A DNA stretch of 64,000 bases from assembly GCF_009602705.1 (NCBI RefSeq), contig NZ_VSWH01000001.1, positions 1,116,001 through 1,180,000 of the forward strand, read 5' to 3'. The notes under the pieces were generated by a model. That model was not told where the DNA came from, ran no database searches, and saw only the letters and a list, made by a program, of their open reading frames with translations. The stretch's first letter is position 1; each line of letters starts with the position of its first letter. Of the stretch, positions 8,585 to 17,531 are shown piece by piece. Origin of the DNA: Chryseobacterium vaccae. Its GTDB lineage: Bacteria; Bacteroidota; Bacteroidia; Flavobacteriales; Weeksellaceae. The position numbers and the translations under genes are program-made.

Positions 8585-10051
8585 ATGAACAACTTAAAAG
8601 CTATATTCATTTCTTCTTTATTTACATTAACAACAACATCTCTATACGCCCAGACCTGTGATTGTACAAAAAACTTTGAGTGGGTAAAAAAAACATTTGA
8701 AGAAAATGATGCCGGCTTTGAATATGCATTGAAACAGAAAGGAAAGCAGGCCTACGAAGACCATAATAAAAGAACGGCAGAAAAAGTAAAATCAATTAAA
8801 ACATTCACTGAGTGCGGACCTGCTTTATATGAATGGATGACTTTTTTCCGCTCCGGCCATATTGCGATAAGGAATATCAATAAACAGACATCGTCAAAAC
8901 CTGCTGATAACAGTCCAAAACAGGAAAATCAGTTTGCCAATTGGGAAACATTCTCAATAGAAGCCCAGGATTTCAAAAAGTATCTGGATCAAAAGAAAGC
9001 TGATGATTATGAAGGAATCTGGGAAACCGAACCTTATAAAATCGGGATTAAAAAGAAAGGAGATCAATATGTAGGATTCATCATAGAATCCGGCGCAGAA
9101 ACCTGGACAAAAGGACAGGTGAAACTGAAACTTGATTTTTCTAATGGTAAAACAAATTCTATTTTTTATATGCGCGACCATTCTGCCGTGGAATCCAAAG
9201 AGATAACCATGATTGGAAAAAATCATTTACAAATCGGGGATTTCAGCCTTTCAAGGGTTTATCCGAAAGTTAAGGATGATCCGAAATATGACCAATATTT
9301 CAAATCGGTAAGCGCCAATAAACCTTATGTGGAAAAGCTCAATGAAAAGACATTGTATTTCAGAATCCCGTCTTTTCAGGCATCTGAGAAAAAGAAAATT
9401 GATAGCGTGATTGCTGCGAACAGAGATAAAATTCTATCCACAGAAAACCTTATCATCGACATCCGCAACGGGACAGGGGGAAGTGACGGCAGTTACAGCA
9501 AGATTCTTCCATTGATTTACACCAACCCAATCAGAACGGTAGGCGTGGAATTCCTTTCCACAAAACTAAATAATCAGAGAATGATGGATTTCATCAACAA
9601 ACCTGAATACGGATTTGATGAAGAAAATAAAAAATGGGCCAAAGCTTCCTTCGACAAACTGGAAAAAGAGCCTGGAAAATTTGTGAATCTCAATGAGGGT
9701 GTAGTCAGCATTACCAAATATGATACTGTTTATCCTTATCCTAAAAATGTAGGGATCATCATTAATGAAAGAAACGGAAGTACGGACGAACAATTTCTAC
9801 TGGCAGCCAAGCAAAGTAAAAAGGTGAAATTATTCGGAACAACAACATTTGGTGTTTTAGACGTTTCCAACATGTATTTTGTTCCTTCTCCATGCAAAGA
9901 ATTTGAATTAGGATACTCACTTTCAAGAAGCATGCGTATCCCGGATTTTACGATTGACGGAAAAGGATTGCAGCCTGATTTTTATTTAGATCGAAGTATT
10001 CCTGTATATGAATGGACAGAGTATGTGAATACTGTATTGAACGGTAAGTAA
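8585..10051 (+). CDS. exported S41-family (tail-specific/CtpA-like) peptidase
   Basis: A 488-residue protein with signal peptide MNNLKAIFISSLFTLTTTSLYAQ and a mature N-terminus starting with CDC. The N-terminal half includes a strand-rich insert (residues about 140-240). The C-terminal S41 fold has LIIDIRNGTGGSDGSY and NVGIIINERNGSTDEQFLLAA, where the Ser of NGSTDEQ occupies the nucleophile position, then LFGTTTFGVLD. A PDZ domain is not obvious. Likely a periplasmic serine peptidase or relative. A second, lipoprotein-type S41 gene lies at 42.3 kb. Confidence 0.85.
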   Translation: MNNLKAIFISSLFTLTTTSLYAQTCDCTKNFEWVKKTFEENDAGFEYALKQKGKQAYEDHNKRTAEKVKSIKTFTECGPALYEWMTFFRSGHIAIRNINKQTSSKPADNSPKQENQFANWETFSIEAQDFKKYLDQKKADDYEGIWETEPYKIGIKKKGDQYVGFIIESGAETWTKGQVKLKLDFSNGKTNSIFYMRDHSAVESKEITMIGKNHLQIGDFSLSRVYPKVKDDPKYDQYFKSVSANKPYVEKLNEKTLYFRIPSFQASEKKKIDSVIAANRDKILSTENLIIDIRNGTGGSDGSYSKILPLIYTNPIRTVGVEFLSTKLNNQRMMDFINKPEYGFDEENKKWAKASFDKLEKEPGKFVNLNEGVVSITKYDTVYPYPKNVGIIINERNGSTDEQFLLAAKQSKKVKLFGTTTFGVLDVSNMYFVPSPCKEFELGYSLSRSMRIPDFTIDGKGLQPDFYLDRSIPVYEWTEYVNTVLNGK

Positions 10052-10187
10052 ATGTTGGAAATAAATAACTGAAACATCTGATACAAAAATTAAATACAAT
10101 CCATACAAAAAGAAATATTTTACTGTATTATTCAACCATATAAACAAATATTTATTTTAATTCGGGGTTAAAAGAAAAATATTTGTT

Positions 10188-10195
10188 TATTTTTG
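10188..10195 (+). promoter_or_regulatory. -7 element TATTTTTG before the small-gene cassette
   Basis: Exact TAnnTTTG match about 70 nt upstream of the 10264 start. The predicted leader contains an imperfect hairpin (CCGCAcATT with AATGCGG). No clear -33 element. Confidence 0.4.
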
Positions 10196-10263
10196 GGACC
10201 CGCACATTACGTAAATACGAATGCGGCATAATAACCTATTAAAACTCAAAAACCAATTACTAC

Positions 10264-10494
10264 ATGAGTACATTATGGAAAATGACGGTCATGGAAAAAA
10301 AGAATGACTACATTGATTTACTTGTTAAATTCGATGTACCCAATCCGGGTAATATTTCAGATTACGTTATATTCAGAAAACCGGGATCATCACAGGCAAC
10401 ATCAGGTTCTTCACAGGAAGAAGCCAACAGCAAACCACCCATTTTTAAAAAGCTTTTGATTGATTTGTGGAAAGCAATGACCAATAGCAACTAA
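10264..10494 (+). CDS. hypothetical protein, 76 aa
   Basis: Small soluble protein, no signal peptide. A beta-like first half (YIDLLVKFDVPNPGNISDYVIF) leads to a Ser/Gly-rich linker (KPGSSQATSGSSQEEAN) and a short amphipathic C-terminal helix. The segment DYVIFRKPGSS weakly resembles EYHISLKPSGS in the next, broken ORF, so the two may be related. It heads a cassette of small genes. Function unknown. Confidence 0.5.
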   Translation: MSTLWKMTVMEKKNDYIDLLVKFDVPNPGNISDYVIFRKPGSSQATSGSSQEEANSKPPIFKKLLIDLWKAMTNSN

Positions 10495-10518
10495 CTCACC
10501 AATAAAAAAATTAAAACC

Positions 10519-10614
10519 ATGAGCTTTTTTTAAGCGCTTAAAGACTATACAGATGATGAAAATGAATATCATATTAGTCTTAAGCCCTCAGGATCAGGTT
10601 CGCCAAAAAACTAA
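10519..10614 (+). pseudogene. small ORF with in-frame stop codon
   Basis: ATG at 10519 gives MSFF, then TAA, and the same frame continues as ALKDYTDDENEYHISLKPSG...SPKN to a TAA at 10612-10614. One base change (TAA to AAA or CAA, for example) would restore a 31-residue protein. Its stop overlaps the ATG of the next ORF (TAATG). The sequence after the stop looks coding, but the ORF is very short. Confidence 0.35.
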
Positions 10615-10824
10615 TGGGAAAACCTTTCCGTTTTTTTGACCATGAAGAGTTATTCTTTATTTTTTTTTTAAGACATTTAGAAAAAAGAGCGCGCTATTCC
10701 ATTTAGTCATGGTTTTGAAGGTCATGATTTGAGTAAGTTGGAAAAATATATGCACAACGTTAATGAATTACCTGAAAGAAAAAAATATGGCCACATCGAT
10801 AGCAAAAACGAAAACACTATTTAA
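10614..10824 (+). pseudogene. frameshifted small protein, about 69 aa when joined
   Basis: The first frame reads MGKPFRFFDHEELFFIFFLRHLEK and then terminates at 10704-10706. The neighbouring frame carries ERAIPFSHGFEGHDLSKLEK and runs to TAA at 10822-10824. Removing one A from the run at 10681-10686 joins the two. The joined product is about 69 residues with no recognised domain. Its end overlaps the start of the ankyrin-repeat gene at 10787. Either a decayed gene or a homopolymer error. Confidence 0.5.
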
Positions 10825-11704
10825 AAAAGCATTTTACTATAACTGGGATAATGGGCTGGATGGATTGGAAAAAGTCTTAAGAGACCGTAATTGTGATAAG
10901 GCAACTGCAGTAATGATCTTCTGGCGGGGACATCCCGGTTATTATTACAATAATCCGGATATAGAAAAAATGGAGTCTCATGAAAAGGCAGCCTTCGAAT
11001 TTCTGAAGTCATTAGCAGGAGATATCGTTTCAAACAAATACTTTGAAATCATTTCATTTTCTCCGGAAAAAGAATTTATTCCTGAGACTTTAGGTAACAT
11101 TCCTGCTGAACTTATTCAGGAGGTAAAAGGAACTATAAATTATAAAGAAGTATTGTTCCCTAACAACAACCCATTTGATGAGCAAATAATGGCTCTCTGC
11201 AAAAATTGTGATGATATTAATAAGATGTTTGCCTTAGAAAAAGAAGGTGCTGATTTCAGTTTAAAAATCAATAACGGTTATTCTTATCCAATTAAAATTG
11301 CCTGTGGCAGCGGGCAAACAGAAGCAATTAAATATTTCATTGAAAAAGGCTATGATCTGAATAAAAAATATGATAAAATGCCTTTATTTTGGAGTGCAGT
11401 TACCAACAAAAAAATTCCAGCAATTAATTTGATACTCGAAAACGGTGGAAAAATAAATCAAAAAGGTGAATTTGGCAGAACTATTTTACATGGCATTGCA
11501 GGCTGGTTTGTCGAAAATCAAGATTATTTTGATGATACAATGAAAAAAATTATTACTCTTTTAATTGAAAAAGGCGCCGATATTCATGCTAAGGATTCAT
11601 CTAAAAAAACTCCGCTTGATTTGGCAATCATGTGGAATAATGTAAAGTATATCGACTACTTAAACGAAATTGAAAATGATAAAATAGAAAAAACCCGAAT
11701 TTAA
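10787..11704 (+). CDS. DUF4274-like plus ankyrin-repeat protein
   Basis: A 305-residue protein from MATSIAKTK; an ATG 24 bases upstream is possible but lies inside the preceding reading frame. Residues about 10-60 (FKKAFYYNWDNGLDG, NCDKATAVMIFWRGHPGYYYN) resemble the DUF4274 family as I remember it. The second half carries ankyrin-type repeats: YPIKIACGSGQTEAIKYFIEKGYDLN, then PLFWSAVTNKKIPAINLILENGG, RTILHGIAG and TPLDLAIMWNN. Such proteins are often found as immunity proteins near contact-dependent toxins; here no toxin is visible, so that role is only a suggestion. Confidence 0.7.
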   Translation: MATSIAKTKTLFKKAFYYNWDNGLDGLEKVLRDRNCDKATAVMIFWRGHPGYYYNNPDIEKMESHEKAAFEFLKSLAGDIVSNKYFEIISFSPEKEFIPETLGNIPAELIQEVKGTINYKEVLFPNNNPFDEQIMALCKNCDDINKMFALEKEGADFSLKINNGYSYPIKIACGSGQTEAIKYFIEKGYDLNKKYDKMPLFWSAVTNKKIPAINLILENGGKINQKGEFGRTILHGIAGWFVENQDYFDDTMKKIITLLIEKGADIHAKDSSKKTPLDLAIMWNNVKYIDYLNEIENDKIEKTRI

Positions 11705-11751
11705 ACAACATTATATTTACAATTAACACTAAAACAATTTAAACTAAAACC

Positions 11752-12324
11752 ATGGCTATCAATTTTACATCAGAAGAAGAAAAAAATGATTTCTGGACAC
11801 TTTCGAATACTATTCAAGCCGGAAATTATGAAGAAGCTTTACATATTTCTAAAGCTTTACTGGAAAAATTCCCTGACAACAAAGCAATCTATCACAACCA
11901 GATCGGCGCAATGATTTACCTCTCTAAAAGCGATTACTGGGGTGCTACCAATCATTACTCCAAAGCGCTAGAATATGGATTTGATGCTGATGTGTGTGAA
12001 GACAACATCTGGGAATCCGCTGTAGATTCTTACAAATCTCTTATTGACAGTGAAGCAGGTTTCTGTAAAATTATGATCACAGCTACTCAGGAATTTATTC
12101 CTGCTAATGATTTAGTAGAGAAATATGAAAATCTTTTCCCATCCGGAAAATATGTTGAGGAAGCTAAAGAGCTTAACTATATTTTTAATTTAACAAAAGA
12201 GCTTCAGGATAACAACAACTATACTTCTTCAGCCTTAAACCAAAACTATTCAGGTAAATATCCGGACGGAAAACATCATGAAGTGGTGACCGCCCTGGCT
12301 GGAATTATAGACAATAATTCATAA
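11752..12324 (+). CDS. TPR-like cytoplasmic protein, 190 aa
   Basis: Helical protein with at least one TPR-like pair (NYEEALHISKALLEKFPDNKAIYHNQIGAMIYL, then YWGATNHYSKALEYGF). There is no signal peptide. It is the last gene of the small cassette that starts at 10264 and ends at a strong shared terminator. Function unknown; a partner or immunity role is possible from context only. Confidence 0.65.
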   Translation: MAINFTSEEEKNDFWTLSNTIQAGNYEEALHISKALLEKFPDNKAIYHNQIGAMIYLSKSDYWGATNHYSKALEYGFDADVCEDNIWESAVDSYKSLIDSEAGFCKIMITATQEFIPANDLVEKYENLFPSGKYVEEAKELNYIFNLTKELQDNNNYTSSALNQNYSGKYPDGKHHEVVTALAGIIDNNS

Positions 12325-12362
12325 TTCTATACCAGAAGACACATTGCTTCGTTTACAATAAC

Positions 12363-12398
12363 AAAAAACTCCCTCTCATTACTGAAAGGGAGTTTTTT
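12363..12398. terminator. bidirectional terminator between convergent genes
   Basis: Perfect 12-bp stem AAAAAACTCCCT/AGGGAGTTTTTT with a 12-nt loop. It serves both the 11752 gene and gcvP. Confidence 0.9.
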
Positions 12399-12418
12399 AT
12401 ATCTAGAAAAAATTCTGA

Positions 12419-15277
12419 TTACATATAAGCTTCAATCGGCTCACAAGTACATACTAAGTTTCTGTCTCCGTACGCTTCGTCTACTCTGGATACGGAAGCA
12501 AAGAATTTGTGGTCTCTTACCCACTCCAGCGGATATGCTGCTTTTTCTCTGCTGTATGGTTTGTCCCATGAGTCTGAAACAACTACCTGTTCAGTGTGAG
12601 GAGCGTTTTTCAGTACGTTGTTAGCCTGATCTGCTTCACCGTTAGCAATTTCATCGATCTCTTTTTTGATAGAGATTAATGCTTCAGCGAAACGGTCGAT
12701 TTCTGATTTGCTTTCAGATTCTGTAGGCTCAATCATCAATGTTCCTGCAACCGGGAATGAAACGGTAGGAGCATGGAATCCGTAGTCCATTAATCTCTTC
12801 GCTACATCAGCTACTTCAATTCCTAAAGATTTGAACTGACGGAAATCTACGATACATTCGTGAGCCACTCTTCCGTTTTCGTTTGAATATAAGATCGGGA
12901 AATGCTCTGCTAAAACTTCTTTCAGGTAATTTGCATTCAGAATAGCGTGTCCTGTCGCTTTTTTCAGACCATCAGTTCCTAACATTTTAATGTAAGCATA
13001 AGAAATATTAAGGATTAATCCTGAACCGTAAGGTGCTGCAGAAATGCCGTCGATGGCTTCTTTAGCCCCTATTCTGATATTGGCATTGGAAGGAAGGAAT
13101 GGAACCAGGTGTTTAGCTACACAGATTGGACCCACTCCAGGGCCTCCGCCTCCGTGAGGAATAGCAAAAGTCTTGTGCAAGTTAAGGTGGCAAACATCTG
13201 CTCCGATGTTTCCTGGACTTGTGAATCCAACCTGAGCATTCATGTTGGCTCCGTCCATATATACCTGTCCGCCATGTTCGTGGATCAGGCTTGTAATTTC
13301 TTTAATATTAGCGTCAAAGAATCCGTAAGTAGACGGATACGTAATCATTACGCATGATAAATTCTCAGAATGCTGTTCTGTCTTAGCTTTAAGATCTTCG
13401 AAATCGATTTCTCCGTTTTCAAGATTCTTTACGACAACAATCTTCATTCCGGCCATTGCTGCAGAAGCAGGGTTGGTTCCGTGTGCAGACTGAGGGATCA
13501 GCACTACATTTCTGTGGCCTTCTCCTCTTGAAATATGGTATTCTCTGATGACCATTAATCCTGCATATTCTCCCTGAGCACCGGAATTCGGCTGAAGAGA
13601 AGTTCCTGCAAAACCTGTAATTTCTGCAAGGTCTTTTTCTAATTCACGAATCATTTCCTGGTAACCGCCAGCCTGATCTACCGGTACAAACGGGTGAACA
13701 CTACCCCAGTTATCCCATGACAATGGAAGCATTTCTGTAGCTGCATTCAGTTTCATGGTACAAGAGCCAAGAGAGATCATAGAATGGGTTAACGAAAGGT
13801 CTTTTCTCTCAAGACGCTTGATGTAACGCATCAATTCTGTCTCGGTGTGATATTTATTGAATACCTGCTCTGTAAGGATCTCGTCTTTTCTTAAGTTCTC
13901 CTCAGGAATGCTGTATCCTTCTTTGATTTCTAGTTTGAAAGTCTGCTTATCTTTAAACTGGGCGAAAGAAGCCATTAAATAATTCAATTTATCCAATGTT
14001 GTGCTTTCGTTGATCGCGATACTTACCACTCCTTCTGTGAAGTAGTTTAAGTTCAGTCTGTGATCAAGCATCATTCTCATCAATCTTCCTTTTTCATCTT
14101 CATTTAAAAGGATTTTCACCGTATCGAAGATTGGCTCTTCCACCGTATGATATCCTAGAGCTTTAAGACCGTTTTTCAAAGCATTAGCTTTAAAGTGGAT
14201 CTGATCAGCGATATAATTTAATCCTTTTGGACCGTGATAAACCGCATACATTCCGGCCATTACCGCTAAAAGGACCTGAGCTGTACAAATGTTTGAAGTT
14301 GCTCTTTCTCTTTTGATATGCTGTTCTCTGGTCTGTAATGCCATTCTTAATGCACGTCTTCCGTACATATCCTGGGAAACTCCAATTATTCTTCCCGGAA
14401 TATCTCTTTTATAATCATCTTTACAAGAGAAGAATGCCGCGTGAGGTCCTCCGTATCCCAATGGTATACCAAATCTCTGTGAAGTTCCTACTGCACAGTC
14501 TGCTCCCATAGAAGCCGGTGATTTTAATTTAACCAAAGCCATCGGATCACAAGCCACAACTACCTGTAAATCTAGTTTCTTATATTCTACAATATCTTCC
14601 GTATAATCTAAAACGATACCGTTTTTACCCGGATATTGTAATAAAACCCCATAATAAGAAGCATCAAATGCATGGGTTTTGTGGTCTCCTACCACCACTT
14701 CGATACCTAATCCTTCTGCTTTCGTCTTTAACACAGAAACCGTCTGAGGAAGCACCAGTTCTGAAATAAAGAACTTATTAGCCTCTGCTTTTTTCTGATC
14801 TTTTGTTCTGTTGTTAAAGAACATATGCATTGCTTCAGCAGCAGCTGTTGACTCATCTAAAAGAGAAGCATTAGCCAGTGTAAATCCGGTAAGGTCACAT
14901 ACTACAGTCTGGAAGTTAAGAAGAGCTTCAAGTCTTCCCTGTGCAATTTCTGCCTGGTATGGAGTATAAGCCGTATACCAGCTTGGGTTTTCAAAGATAT
15001 TTCTCTGAATGGCTGACGGCAAAAGCGTATTATGGTAACCAAAACCAATGTAGCTTGTATAATCAGTATTCTTAGATGCCAATTCTTTCGAATGGTTCAG
15101 CATCTCGTATTCTGAAAGCGGTTCCGAGATCTCCAGATCTTTCTCTAAACGGATAGAAGAAGGAATAGTCTGAGAAATTAACTCTTCAATACTTGAAACG
15201 CCCAATTTTTCCAACATCGCCTGTTTATCGGCTTCATTAAGGGAAATGTGGCGGTTCACAAACTGTTCTGTATTCAT
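12419..15277 (-). CDS. gcvP: glycine dehydrogenase (decarboxylating), P protein
   Basis: A 952-residue single-chain P protein of the glycine cleavage system, which decarboxylates glycine and passes the aminomethyl group to lipoyl-GcvH. It has both the N-terminal half (SYIGFGYHNTLLPSAI, then YTAYTPYQAEIAQGRLEALL) and the C-terminal half with the PLP site HLNLHKTFAIPHGGGGPG (Lys near residue 702). The length is normal for the fused form, and all regions are intact. GcvT and GcvH are not in the window, so the system is encoded at separate loci. The terminator at 12363 follows directly. Confidence 0.98.
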   Translation of the reverse strand: MNTEQFVNRHISLNEADKQAMLEKLGVSSIEELISQTIPSSIRLEKDLEISEPLSEYEMLNHSKELASKNTDYTSYIGFGYHNTLLPSAIQRNIFENPSWYTAYTPYQAEIAQGRLEALLNFQTVVCDLTGFTLANASLLDESTAAAEAMHMFFNNRTKDQKKAEANKFFISELVLPQTVSVLKTKAEGLGIEVVVGDHKTHAFDASYYGVLLQYPGKNGIVLDYTEDIVEYKKLDLQVVVACDPMALVKLKSPASMGADCAVGTSQRFGIPLGYGGPHAAFFSCKDDYKRDIPGRIIGVSQDMYGRRALRMALQTREQHIKRERATSNICTAQVLLAVMAGMYAVYHGPKGLNYIADQIHFKANALKNGLKALGYHTVEEPIFDTVKILLNEDEKGRLMRMMLDHRLNLNYFTEGVVSIAINESTTLDKLNYLMASFAQFKDKQTFKLEIKEGYSIPEENLRKDEILTEQVFNKYHTETELMRYIKRLERKDLSLTHSMISLGSCTMKLNAATEMLPLSWDNWGSVHPFVPVDQAGGYQEMIRELEKDLAEITGFAGTSLQPNSGAQGEYAGLMVIREYHISRGEGHRNVVLIPQSAHGTNPASAAMAGMKIVVVKNLENGEIDFEDLKAKTEQHSENLSCVMITYPSTYGFFDANIKEITSLIHEHGGQVYMDGANMNAQVGFTSPGNIGADVCHLNLHKTFAIPHGGGGPGVGPICVAKHLVPFLPSNANIRIGAKEAIDGISAAPYGSGLILNISYAYIKMLGTDGLKKATGHAILNANYLKEVLAEHFPILYSNENGRVAHECIVDFRQFKSLGIEVADVAKRLMDYGFHAPTVSFPVAGTLMIEPTESESKSEIDRFAEALISIKKEIDEIANGEADQANNVLKNAPHTEQVVVSDSWDKPYSREKAAYPLEWVRDHKFFASVSRVDEAYGDRNLVCTCEPIEAYM

Positions 15278-15746
15278 TTTTATTTATTAGATTTTGTTGT
15301 AAAAAAGATTCGTAAAATTACAATTTTTTACAGGATTGTACAATAATCTGAAATTATCAATATTTCAATAAAAATAAAATATGAATTTTAAAATGAACAA
15401 TTTAATATAATTTTAATAAACAAAACTCAAAAACATCTTTTACTAAGTTTCCCAAAAGAAGGATTATCCTATATGCAGAACATATTATTACATCCACTTC
15501 TATAATTTACAAGATCTGTATGAATTTATAGAATAATCCTCATCAGTATGTATCTTTAGCTGATCAGTTTTATTAATGACCATTTATTAGAAAACAAGGG
15601 AATTAAGTATCATTTTTGGAGAATGCATAACGCTGGAAAAGTTATTTTTATCCGAAAAATGAAGTGTCCTTTCAATGATAAACATGTTGATAATCAGGTT
15701 TTGTAATATTTATGAATTTTTATTAATTATATTTATTCTAAATTAA
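15278..15746. other. AT-rich intergenic region
   Basis: About 470 bases between the divergent gcvP and the Cys-rich ORF. It must hold the gcvP promoter, but I find no confident TAnnTTTG on the minus strand, no ORF of note and no strong hairpin. Confidence 0.6.
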
Positions 15747-15754
15747 TATATTTG
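15747..15754 (+). promoter_or_regulatory. -7 element TATATTTG directly before a start codon
   Basis: Exact TAnnTTTG match ending four bases before the ATG of the Cys-rich ORF. If it is used, the mRNA would be leaderless or nearly so. Confidence 0.45.
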
Positions 15755-15758
15755 TACC

Positions 15759-15911
15759 ATGAATATGATAGTTCCATTTAAAGTACCGCCTTTATCTCCT
15801 GTATATGCATTCAATAATGAAGATATGTTCTGTGAAAAGAAATCCTGCTGTAAAAAATTCAAGAAAGGGAAAAGATGTAAGAAATGTCCCGGCAGAAAAA
15901 AGATGGCTTGA
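15759..15911 (+). CDS. Cys- and Lys-rich mini-protein, 50 aa
   Basis: ORF starting MNMIVPFKVPPLSPVYAFNN. The C-terminal half is dense in Cys and Lys: CEKKSCCKKFKKGKRCKKC then PGRKKMA, with five Cys in 19 residues. The cysteines could bind a metal or form disulfides; the basic charge would suit nucleic acid or membrane binding. It ends right at the convergent dnaJ-like gene. A second ATG two codons in is an alternative. No family recognised. Confidence 0.55.
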   Translation: MNMIVPFKVPPLSPVYAFNNEDMFCEKKSCCKKFKKGKRCKKCPGRKKMA

Positions 15912-15912
15912 T

Positions 15913-16560
15913 TTATACTAAGTTATTGAAAAGCACATAAACTGCAATTATTAAAAGAATAATTCCCCAGATCAGCATTACAATTTTCGGCTGCCCATAT
16001 CTGTTCGCCAATGTTCTGGGCTGAGGTTTAAACATTTCCTCTACCGTATTTTTGAATTTTTCAGTATCATTTTCAAAGACTTCTGTAATGGTAATTCCCT
16101 GTACCACCGTTTTATGAAGCAGTGAGTTGGTAGCATGAAGCAGCAGCTGGAATTTTCCGTCTTTAAATTCTGTGATTTTAAATATTCTCTCACCATAAGG
16201 CTTTTCCAGCCCGAAAGGCAACACTTTCACCACATCGGCATTGCTTGTCTGCCAGCTGATAATAATCTCCTCACCTTTTTTAGCATGAATTTTATTCGCC
16301 GTAAAAGTTTTGATAGCCGGCGGAATATTATACCTGAAGCTTTTCTGATGGCTCTCTAAATTCTGATCATATGCTTTTCTTCTGGCCGGATCACTCAACG
16401 TTTCATAAGCTTCCTGAATTTCACGGAAACGGCCTGCAAAGAAATCATCATTTTCGTTTTTATCCGGATGGTATTTTAAAGAAAGTTTTCTATAAACCTT
16501 TTTGATGTCTTCTTCCGAAGCATCCTGAGAAATCCCGAGAAAATAGTAGTAATCTTTCAT
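15913..16560 (-). CDS. membrane-anchored DnaJ-domain protein
   Basis: A 215-residue protein. Residues about 2-65 are a J domain with [11 protein letters not shown] containing the HPD motif that stimulates Hsp70 ATPase. The middle (about 85-150) is a beta-rich region ([21 protein letters not shown]) and the C-terminus has one membrane helix ([19 protein letters not shown]). It therefore probably recruits DnaK at the membrane and is not the canonical DnaJ, as it lacks the zinc-finger region. Start at 16560 (MKDYYYFLG) fits the J domain better than the ATG four codons upstream. Confidence 0.85.
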   Translation of the reverse strand: MKDYYYFLGISQDASEEDIKKVYRKLSLKYHPDKNENDDFFAGRFREIQEAYETLSDPARRKAYDQNLESHQKSFRYNIPPAIKTFTANKIHAKKGEEIIISWQTSNADVVKVLPFGLEKPYGERIFKITEFKDGKFQLLLHATNSLLHKTVVQGITITEVFENDTEKFKNTVEEMFKPQPRTLANRYGQPKIVMLIWGIILLIIAVYVLFNNLV

Positions 16561-16670
16561 TGAGCTATGCAAAAATAAGGATTAAGTTTTTATTCCCGAA
16601 CAGATTTCTTAGATGACAAAGTTTTTTTTCATGATATTTTATTGAAATATAGTTGGGGTTTGATCCATTA

Positions 16671-16703
16671 AAACCTAACAGGTCTTCAGTACCTGTTAGG
16701 TTT
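16671..16703. repeat. perfect hairpin with AACCTAAC/GTTAGGTT arms
   Basis: 13-bp arms AAACCTAACAGGT/ACCTGTTAGGTTT with a 7-nt loop, upstream of the dnaJ-like gene. It is not needed as a terminator for a neighbour and shares its arm sequence with terminator hairpins at 21.3, 57.8 and 59.2 kb, so it may be a dispersed element. Confidence 0.75.
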
Positions 16704-16768
16704 GTAGATTTGTAATTAGTATCCAGTTTCTGAGATTAATTCAGAACTATTCATTTTAGTAACAAAAA

Positions 16769-16807
16769 AATTCCGGCGCGGGAAGCGAAGCTTCCCGCGC
16801 CGGAATT
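16769..16807 (-). terminator. GC-rich terminator of the ECF sigma operon
   Basis: Perfect 18-bp stem around a GAA loop (stem core CCGGCGCGGGAAGC). On the minus strand it is followed by a T-run, directly after the last gene of the operon. It is strikingly GC-rich for this genome. Confidence 0.85.
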
Positions 16808-16836
16808 AAACAATTTCAATTTAGTATTTTACTTTT

Positions 16837-17094
16837 TTATGCTTCGCAGTTCTGATCTTTTCTGCAGCATTTGGATGCAAATTCCTTTTTGAATTTCCCT
16901 TTCAGTTCCTGGTACTGCTCATCATTCATTTCTCTGATCTTATCTGCCAGTCCGAAAGGTGATCTTTCCTTGATTCCGTATTCATTAAAAATACCTTTGA
17001 TAAATCTTTTTCTTTGTATTGCTTTTTTAGCGATTAATGCAACGCCCACAACAGCTAATGCTCCAAGAGCTCCTTTTAATGCTGAATTTTTCAT
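16837..17094 (-). CDS. small membrane protein of the sigma operon, 85 aa
   Basis: N-terminal membrane helix (LGALAVVGVALIAKKA) followed by a charged helical segment (DEQYQELKGKFKKEFASKC). The C-terminus has Cys residues (CCRKDQNC). It is the last gene of an operon with an ECF sigma factor and another membrane protein that shares the feature of a single acidic/basic helix after the membrane part. Role in regulating the sigma factor is inferred from position only. Confidence 0.65.
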   Translation of the reverse strand: MKNSALKGALGALAVVGVALIAKKAIQRKRFIKGIFNEYGIKERSPFGLADKIREMNDEQYQELKGKFKKEFASKCCRKDQNCEA

Positions 17095-17185
17095 TTTTTC
17101 AAAATTTTAAATTTTACTACTTCTTGTTTTTTATATAGACGAATGAATTTTAATTTTACTTTACTACTTCTTTAAAATTTTTAAA

Positions 17186-17518
17186 TTATTCGTTGTTTCT
17201 GTTAAAGAATCCTCCTGAACATTTGTTTCTCCACACTTCTTTGAATTTTTCTCTTTCTTCAGGAGAAAGTCCTTCCATTTTCTCTCTCATTTTTCTTTCT
17301 TTAAAGTCTCTCATTCCTTTTCCAAAATGAAATCCTCCGAAAAGAATTTTACTTAGGATCAGAATTCCCATCGCCTGCCAGAATGTAATGGATTTCACAC
17401 CCAAAATTTCAGGAAGCAGGCAGTTCCAAAGCAGCATAACGATCCAGGTAACTGCCAATAGGATCAGCGGCGGACATAACAATAAAAAAATCCAGCCTTT
17501 TTTGTGTTTATGATTCAT
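17186..17518 (-). CDS. membrane protein of the sigma operon, 110 aa
   Basis: Two or three membrane helices (WIFLLLCPPLILLAVTWIVM; FWQAMGILILSKILFGG), then a highly charged C-terminal helix (KGMRDFKERKMREKMEGLSPEEREKFKEV). It follows the ECF sigma gene by 13 bases. This layout is common for small regulators downstream of flavobacterial sigma factors; a role as a sigma-binding membrane protein is inference. Confidence 0.7.
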   Translation of the reverse strand: MNHKHKKGWIFLLLCPPLILLAVTWIVMLLWNCLLPEILGVKSITFWQAMGILILSKILFGGFHFGKGMRDFKERKMREKMEGLSPEEREKFKEVWRNKCSGGFFNRNNE

Positions 17519-17531
17519 AATTTCTTTTTTA

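Noticed and set aside
12419..15277. Possible split or frameshifted gcvP
   Set aside because: Both halves are in one frame with the full set of motifs and normal length.
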